A program made the position numbers and the translations under genes. The notes under the pieces are model-generated. The model was not told the DNA's origin. It did not search any database and saw nothing but the letters and a program-made list of their open reading frames with translations. Positions 43,507 through 52,500 of a DNA stretch of 64,000 bases are shown piece by piece; positions within the stretch are counted from its first letter, which is position 1; the number at the start of each line of letters is the position of its first letter. This DNA is from Streptomyces wedmorensis (GTDB taxonomy: Bacteria > Actinomycetota > Actinomycetes > Streptomycetales > Streptomycetaceae): positions 8,671 through 72,670 of the forward strand of contig NZ_JNWK01000039.1 of assembly GCF_000716445.1 (NCBI RefSeq), written 5' to 3'.

Positions 43507-46500
43507 ATGAAACGCCCACCGGGACAAGCACTCTGTCGCGGACCCGAACTCGAGAGGACGGAGGACGATCCGCGCGACGCCGTACAGGCATTGCTGCGCG
43601 CCGCCCAGTCCGCCCCAGGGGCCGTGATCACGCTCGATTCCGATGGTCGGACGTCCCGCCGGTCGTACGCGGAACTCCTCGACGAGGCACGGCGTTCGCT
43701 TACCGCGCTGCGGGAGCACGGGGTGCGCCGCGGCGACACGGTCCTGCTGTGCGGGCTTCCGCTGGCCGAGTTCTTCCCCGCCTTCTGGGCGTGCCAGCTC
43801 GGCGGCGTACTCCCCACGGCCCTTGCGGAGCGCCCCTTGGCCGGTTCCCCGGCCCTGGACCGGCTGCTCCAGGCGCACGAACTGCTGGACGGGCCTCTGG
43901 TGCTCACGGACGAGGCCGGCGCGGCGGAGCTCGCGCGGGCCGCGCCCTCGCTGCGCACGGTACTCGCGCGGGACGGCATGTCCGCGGCGCCCGCCGAGGG
44001 CCACTTCGAGCCGGACGGATCCGACACCGCCCTGCTGATGCTCTCGTCCGGCAGCACGGGGGTGCCCAAGGCCGCGCGCTTGACGCACGCCGGGCTCGCG
44101 GACTTCGCGGCGAGCAGCCGCCGAGTCCTGGACGTGCGCCCGGACGACACCATGGTCAACTGGCTTCCGGTCGACCACAGCGGCGCCTTCCTCCTGTACC
44201 ACCTGCTCGCGGTCTTCACCGGCTCCACCAACGTGCACGCGCCGACCGAGTACGTGCTGGCCGACCCGCTGCGCTGGCTCGACCTCATGGACGAGCACGG
44301 CGCGCGGCACGGCTGGGCTCCGACCTTCGCCTACCAGCTCGTCGTGGACGCGCTCGCCCGCCGGCCCGAGGACTCCGCGGCGCGGCGCTGGGACCTGAGC
44401 GGCCTGAAGACGGTGGTGTCCGGAGGCGAGCAGATCATCCTGCCCGTGATGGAGCGCTTCCTCGACGCAACGGCCCCGTACGGGATACGAGAGAGTCACA
44501 TCGTTCCGGCATGGGGCATGGCCGAAACGGTCACGGGGGTCACGTACGGGCGGCTCGACCGGCCGGGCACGGTGCACCGCCTGCTGAAGAGCAGCCTGAG
44601 CGGTGACCCGGAGCCGGCCGGTCCGGGGACACCGGAGGAGGACTGCGTCACCTTCGTCGCGGCGGGCGCGCCCGCGCACGGCGTCACCCTGCGCGTCGTC
44701 GACGACCACGACGTCCTCGTGCCCGACGGCAGGATCGGTCGGCTCCAGGTGCACTCGGCCACGCGCCTGACACCCGGCTACGTCAACAACCCGGAGGCGG
44801 ACGCGGCGGCCTACCCGGCGGGCCGGGACTGGCTCGACACCGGTGACCTGGCGTTCCTCGCCGAGGGGCAAGTCGTGATCACCGGCCGCCGCAAGGACCT
44901 CGTCATCATCAACGGCCACAACGTCCAGTGCCACGAGGTGGAGGAGGCCGCCGCCACCGTCGACGGAGTACGCCGGGGCGAGGTGGCCGCCTGCGGTGTC
45001 CCGGACCGCGAACGGGGCACCGACGAACTGGCCGTCCTCTTCGTCAGCCGCGGTGCCCACGAGGACGTACGGATCGCGGCCGCGATCCGTGCCGCGGTGT
45101 TCACCCGGCTCCGGCTGACCGCGACCCACGTCCTGCCCGTACCGGTCGGGGAGTTCCCCCGAACGCCGGCCGGGAAGATCCGCCGCGCGGAGCTGCGCGA
45201 CCGGCTCATCGCCGGGGCCCTCGACGAATCGACGGCCGCTCCCGAAGCGGGGACGGCGGCCACGGCTTCCCTGCCCTCCACCGCCTTCGCCGACACGGTG
45301 GCACGCGCGGTGCGGGAGGAACTGGGTGCCCTGCTCGAAGGCTCGGCGGTGGACACGGACGTCCCGTTCTACGAGCTGGGCCTGACCTCGGTGCGCCTCG
45401 TGCAGCTGCGCGCCCGGCTGGCTGAGCGGCTCGGTGTCGGCATCGCCCAGGCGGCCCTCTTCGAGCACCCCACAGCCGCTGCGCTCGCCGCTCACCTCGC
45501 GGAGTCCGTCCCTGCCGTGGAGGGCCCTCCCGAGACCGCCGCCCCGGACCCCGACCCCGCCGACGATCCCGCCGACGGTTCCGCGGACGGTTCCGCGGAC
45601 GACGCCGAGCGGCGGATCGCCGTCATCGGGATGTCGCTGCGGTTCCCGGGCGCGGACTCGCCGGAGGCGTTCTGGGCGAATCTTCGCGACGGTGTGGACA
45701 GCATCCGGGTCTTCGGCGACTCGGAGCTCGCGGCGGCAGGGCAGGAACGCCTGCCCGGGCACGTACCCGTGGGCGGTGTCCTCGACGGCGTCGACGGGTT
45801 CGACCCGGACTTCTTCGGCATCAGTCCCAAGGAAGCAGGCCTCACTCACCCGGCGCACCGCCTCTTCCTGGAGTGCTGCCACCAGGCGCTGGAGAGCGGC
45901 GGCTACGAGTCGACCTCTCCCGGCACACGCGTCGGCGTGTTCGCGGGCTCCGGCATGAACCTTTACGACCACCAGCAGGAGTCGGCGGGAGGTCCGGGGC
46001 AGCCGGGCGGCGGGGCGGAGCCGGGGCTCGGCATCCAGCGGGCTGTCGGCCGGCAGCCGGACTTCCTCGCCACCCGCGTCGCGTACCGCCTCGGGCTGAC
46101 GGGTCCCGCCATCGGTGTGCAGACCGCCTGCTCCACGTCGCTGGTCGCCGTGCACCTCGCGGTCCAGGCGCTACTGAGCGGTGAGACGGACCTGGCGTTG
46201 GCGGGAGCCGCGGCCGTCCATCTGCCGCAGGAGTCGGGTTACGTCAGCGAGCCGGGGTCGATCCTGTCGCCGACCGGGCGCCTGCGGGCCTTCGACGCGG
46301 CGGCCGACGGCACCGTGGGCGGCAACGGCGTGGCCGCCGTCCTGCTCAAGCGGCTCGACCGAGCCCTCGCCGACGGCGACACCGTGCACGCCGTGATCCT
46401 GGGCTCGGCCGTCAACAACGACGGCGCCGACAAGGTCGGTTTCAGCGCGCCCGGCGTTGCGGGTCAGGCCGAGGTCGTGCGCCAGGCCCTCCGCAGGGCG

Positions 46501-49500
46501 GACGTGCCCGCGGAGACGATCTCGTACGTCGAGGCGCACGGCACCGGTACCCGGCTCGGCGATCCGGTGGAACTGCGGGCGCTCGGCCGCGCCCTCGGCG
46601 AGTCCACCCGGCGTACGGGATTCTGTGCGGTCGGCTCGGTGAAGCCGGCCATCGGGCACCTCGACAGCTGTGCCGGCATGGCCGGGCTGATCAAGACGGT
46701 GCTCATGCTGCGACACCGCACCCTGGTGCCCACGCTGCACCTGAGCCGCCCCAACCCCGAGCTGGAGCTGGCGGGCGGTCCACTGACCCTGGCCACCGAG
46801 TTGCGGCCGTGGACGGTCCCGGACGGCGTGCCGCGCAGGGCCGGTGTCAGCGCGCTCGGTGTCGGTGGCACCAACGCGCACGTCGTGCTGGAGGAGTACG
46901 CGGCAGCCGTGAGGCCCGGGTCCGGGCCTGCCGCTGGGTCCGCCCTCCTTCCCGTGCTGGTCCCCGTGTCCGCCCGCGACGCCGAAGCACTGCCGGAGTA
47001 CGCAGGACGGCTGCGCGACCACCTGCGACGGCACCCCGAGGAGCGGGCCGAGGACGTGGCGCTCACCCTGGCGCTGGGACGGCCGCACCGGGGCGCGCGC
47101 ACCACGGCCGTCGGTCGGGACGCGGAGGAGCTGGCGCAGTCCCTCGGCGAACCGCCGGCCGCGCCCGCCGCCCCGCTCGGGCCGGTCGCCTTCGCCTTCT
47201 CCGGGCAGGGCAGCGCGCGCCGCGGCATGGCCGTGGGCCTGTACCGGGCGTACCCGGCGGCCCGGCGCACGCTCGACCGGTGCGCGCGGCTCTTCGCGGA
47301 CGAGTGGGGAGGCGACCTGCTGCCGCTGCTCGTCGACCAGGTGGATCCCGCGGACGGCGAGGACGGTGCGGGCGACACGGTCTGGCCCACGGAGACGGCC
47401 CAGGCAGCCCTCTTCGCCCACCAGGCAGCGCTCGCCGACGTCTGGCGTGCCGCCGGTGTCCGTCCCGCCCTGCTCCTCGGCCACAGCGTCGGCGAGTACG
47501 CGGCGCTGTACGCGGCTGGTGGTCTGTCCCTGGAGGACGGTCTGCGGCTCACAGCGGCGCGTGGACACCTGATGCAGACGGAGTGCCCGCCGGGCGGCAT
47601 GCTCGCCGTCCGGACCGACGAGGCGACCGCCGAGCGGGTGGCCCGGACCACCGGCGCCGTGGTGGCCGCGGTCAACGGGCCCCGGGCGACCGTGCTCGCC
47701 GGTGCGTCCGAGGTGCTGGCACGGACCGCCGGACTGCTCGATGCCGAGGGGATGCGGTGGAAGGCTCTGCCCGTGGACCGGGCGTTCCACTCCCCCTCGA
47801 TGGAACCGATGCTGGAGGAGTTCCGGCGCCACGCGGAGAAGGCGGTGTTCCGCCCGCTGGAGATCCCGCTGGTGACCACGGTCGACGGCGAGGTGCGCGC
47901 GCCCGGGTGGGTCGCCGACGCGGACCACCTCTTCCGTCACGCCCGGCAGCCGGTCCGGTTCGACCTGGCCATGGCCGCGGTCGCCGCGCGGGGCTGTACC
48001 GACTTCGTGGAGATCGGGGCCGGCGCCACCCTCACCGGTGTCGGCCGGCACTGCGTCCCGGCGAGCCGCTGGGTACCCGGGCAGGGCGCGGGCGACGCGC
48101 CTGAACGCCAGGTGCACGGCCTGCTCACCTCACTCGGCACCCTGTACCGCAGGGGTGCCGACCTGGACTGGCGTGCGCTCGCTCCCCAGGGGAGCCGGAT
48201 CCCGCTGCCGAGCCATCCGCTGCGGCGGCGCCCCATGCCGTACGGCGACCCCGTCGACCGGACGCCGCGGCGTCCGGCGCGGCCCGGTCCCTCCCCCGTA
48301 CCTGAGCCGCCTCTACCTCCCGAGGTGTCCATGACATCGACCCAGTGTTCCCCCGCACCCGTGGCCGGCCCGGCGCCGGACGGACTCCTCAGCTCCGTGT
48401 GCGCGCTGACCGCCCGCAAGTTGGGCCACGAGCCGGCCTTGGTGTTGCCCGACAGCTCGTTCTTCGAGCTGGGCGCGGACTCCCTGTCCCTGATGGGGCT
48501 GACGGCTGAGCTGGACCAGCAGTACGGCGTACGCGTCCCGGTGCGCGAGCTGTTCGACACCGCGGACACTCCGCGCCGGCTGGCCGAACGGCTGGCGGAG
48601 CTGGGGGTCGGCGAGCCGTGGGCGGAAGCCCCCGTGGCGGAAGCCCCTGCGGAGGCCCCCGTGGGCTTCCCGGTCGCCGCGCAGGTCACGGAACTGGCGG
48701 CAGCTCAGGCCTCCCCTGTTCCTCGGGTGTCAGGCGAGCTGTACGACCTGTTCGGGCAGCAGCTCGGGGTGGCTCGGCAGCTCCTGGACCAGGTCGGTGG
48801 GATGATCAGCGGGCAGCTCGCCCTGCTCGCGGGCTCGCCCGTGCCCGGGCCCGCGACGCCGCCGACACAGGCACAGGCATCGACACCGCCGCCGACGCCG
48901 ACATCAGCACCAGCACCAGCACCGGCACCGGCACCGGAGGCTCGCGTCCCCACGCAGGCGGCCGTGGCCCCGGGTTGGGCATCGACACCGACCCCGACAC
49001 CCAGGTCGGTCCGCACGCCGGACCAGCTCGCCGCCCCCTCCCCCGGCTGCGACTTCAGCCTCTACTTCTTCGGGGACTACCCCGAGGAGGCCGCGCACGA
49101 CAAGTACGCGCTGATCATGGAGTCGTCGGAGTTCGCCGACCGCAACGGGTTCCACTCCCTGTGGTTCCCGGAGCGGCACTTCGACTCCTTCGGAGCGCTC
49201 TTCCCCAACCCCTCCGTTCTCGCCGCCGCACTCGCGGCGCGCACGAGCCGCATCCGGCTGAACGCGGGCTCCGTCGTGCTGCCGCTGCACAACCCCATCC
49301 GGGTGGCCGAGGAGTGGTCGGTCGTCGACAACATCTCCGGCGGCCGGGCGGGCCTGTGCGTGGCGAGCGGCTGGCACGCCACCGACTTCACGCTCGCCCC
49401 GCACCACTTCGGCCGGCACCGCGAGGTGATGTACGAGCAGCTGCGTACCGTACGGCAGCTGTGGTCGGGACAGCCACTGGAGACCACCGGCGGCGACGGG

Positions 49501-52500
49501 AAGCCCGTCGAGATCCGGCTGCACCCGAGCCCCGTCCAGGAACGACTGCCCTTGTACGTCGCCGTGGTGGGCAACCCGGACAGCTACCGCCGGGCGGCCG
49601 CCGAAGGCCTGGGCGTGGTCACCAACCTGATGGCGCAGACCGTCGAGCAGCTGGCCGAGAACATCGCGCTGTACCGGCGTACGCGTGCCGAGCACGGACT
49701 CGACCCCGCGGCCGGCCGGGTCGTGGTGCTCGTGCACACCTACCTGGACGAGGACGCCGAGCGCGCGCGGACCGAGGCGTACCGGCCCTTCATCTCGTAC
49801 CTGCGGTCCTCGCTGTCCCTGTTCGACCAGGTGACCAACAGCCTCGGCGTCCAGGTCGACCTGGCGAACTCCACCGACGACGACGTCGACTTCCTCCTCG
49901 GGCGCGCCTACGAGCGCTACTGCGACTCCCGCGCCCTGATCGGCGACGAGCACACCGCCGCCGCCACGGTGCGGCGCCTGGTGGACGCCGGGGCCGACGA
50001 GATCGCCTGCTTCGTGGACTTCGGTGTGGCCAAGGAGAAGGTCCTGGCCGCCTTGCCCGTCCTCGACCGCGTCCGGCGCCGTACCCGGCCCGTATCGCCG
50101 GCAGAGTCCTCGGCCGACACCGCCGGACCGGCCGGGCTCCCCCAGCCGTCCGAGAAGCACGCCGAACGGCGGCCTGCAGCCGCTCCGGCACGGACTCCGC
50201 TCACCCCGGCGCAGCGCCGCATCTGGTTCGTGGAACAGCTGCACCCCGGCACCACCATGTACAACGAGCCCAAGGCCGTCCGGCTCGACGGACCACTGGA
50301 CGTGGGGGCGCTGCGGACCGCGCTGCACCGGGTCGCGGAGCGCCACCCGGCCCTGCGCACGGTGCTCGGCGACCGCCAAGGGGTGCCCTACCAGGAGGTG
50401 CGGGAAGCGGGGCTGATGGATCTCCCCGTCGACGACCACTCCGGCGAGACGGAGGAGGAGGCCCTGCGGGCCGTTCTGCTGGACGCGGGACGGCAGCCGC
50501 TCGACCTGGCCCACGGCCCCCTGGTCACGGCGCGGCTGCTGCGGCTGTCCGAGGAGCGACACCTCCTGTTCCTCATGGCCCATCACATCGTCTTCGACTC
50601 CTCCTCCACGGCCGTGCTCGTCCGCGACCTGGCCGCGTTCTACCGCGCGGGCGCGCAGGGCGATCCGGCCCTTTCTCCGCTGTCCGCCCTGCCCGCGTCA
50701 CCACGCCCCGTCGCCGGCGACCGCGCCGCCTCGCTGGACTTCTGGCGCGGAGCACTGGACGGAGCCCAGGAGCTTTCCCTGCCCACCGACCGGCCCCGAC
50801 CGGCGGTCAGGTCGGGCGTCGGGGCCGGCCTCACCCATGCCCTGGACGCCGAACTCACCGGCCGGCTGCGCTCGTTCGCAGCGAGCCACCGCGCCACCCT
50901 CTTCATGGTGCTGACCAGCGCGATCGGCACAGTGCTCGGCCGGTTCAGCGGCCAGAGCGACGTGGTCGTGGGCACCGCGGTCTCCGCCCGGCAGCCCGGC
51001 ACCGAGGACCACGTGGGCGTCTTCCTCGACACCGTGCCGCTCCGCCTCGATCTCACCGGCGACCCGGACTTCAGCTCCCTCCTCGGCCGGGTGCGCGCCA
51101 CGAGCATGGCGGCGTACGAACACCGTGACGTGCCCTTCGACGAGCTGGTGGCCGCCCTCGCTCCGGAGCGCAGCCCCGGCCGCAACCCGCTCTTCGACGT
51201 CATGGTCGAGTTCGAGCACGCCTCCGACGTGGACTTCGACCCGCCGCGGCTGACGGCCGAGCTGCTCGACGTGCCGAGCGCCCGCGCCCCGTTCGATCTG
51301 AGCGTCTATCTGACACACCACCGTGACGGCGTCCGCTTCATGGTCGAGTACGACTCGGTCCTGTTCGACCCGGACACCGTGCACCGCTTCGTGGAGTACG
51401 TGGAGCACGTGCTGCGGGGCGCGCTCGACACTCCCGGCGCGCCTCTCGGCGAACTGACCGCGCTCACCGGCACCGACCGTGCGAACCAGGACCGTCTCGG
51501 GCGCCTCGACGAGCCGCTGCCCGCGGTGTCGGACACGCTGCACGGTCTTTTCGAGCGGCAGGCGCTGCGCACCCCGGACGCCGTCGCTCTGATCCACGGC
51601 GAGGAGCAGGTGACGTACGGGGAGCTGGACCGCCGTGCGAACCGGCTCGCCCGGGAGCTGCGCACGCGAGGCTCGGCTCGCGGGGAACGCGTGGCGGTGC
51701 TCCTGCCGCGCGGTTCACGATTGATCACCGCGCTCCTGGGCGTACTCAAGAGCGGGGCTGCCTATCTGCCCCTCGACCCGGCGGTGCCGACGGTTCGGCT
51801 GGCCGGTCTTCTCGACGACGGTGCCCCGGTCCTGCTGCTGACCGACCACACCGTGCCGGCCGCACACGAGCAGCTCGGGAAGCACCTGCCCGTATTCCTC
51901 ATGGACGCCGCCGAGACGGCGGACGACAGCGCAGACGGCCCTCCGGACGATCTCACGGAAGAGGCGCCTCATGGTGATGTGGGTCCCGAGGATCCCGCGT
52001 ACTGCATCCACACCTCCGGTTCGACCGGCCGGCCCAAGGGCGTACTCGTGCCCCATCGCGGCCCGGTGAACCTCGTCCTGAGCCACCTGGAAGAACATCC
52101 CGCGCTGCGCACGCTGCAATGGACCTCGCCCTCCTTCGACGTGAGCGTCCAGGAGATCTTCACCACGCTGGCCTCAGGCGCAGCCCTCGTCCTCATCGAC
52201 GACGCGGTACGGCACGACCCGGCAGCCGTCGCCGAGGCGGTGCGCCGCCACGGCGTGGAGCGCCTGTTCATGCCCTGCACTCCGCTGAAGTACCTGATGG
52301 AGACCGGGCCGGAACTTCCCACTCTGCGCGAGCTGTACTCGGCGGGCGAAGCGCTCCAGCTCACCGCCGCCTTCCGCCGCTTCTTCGCGGCGCACCCCGC
52401 GTGCGCCCTGTACAACCAGTACGGGCCCACGGAGACTTCGGTGATCACGACCTCTCACCGGGTCGACCCCGAGGGCGAGCAGTGGCCGCCGATCGGCACA

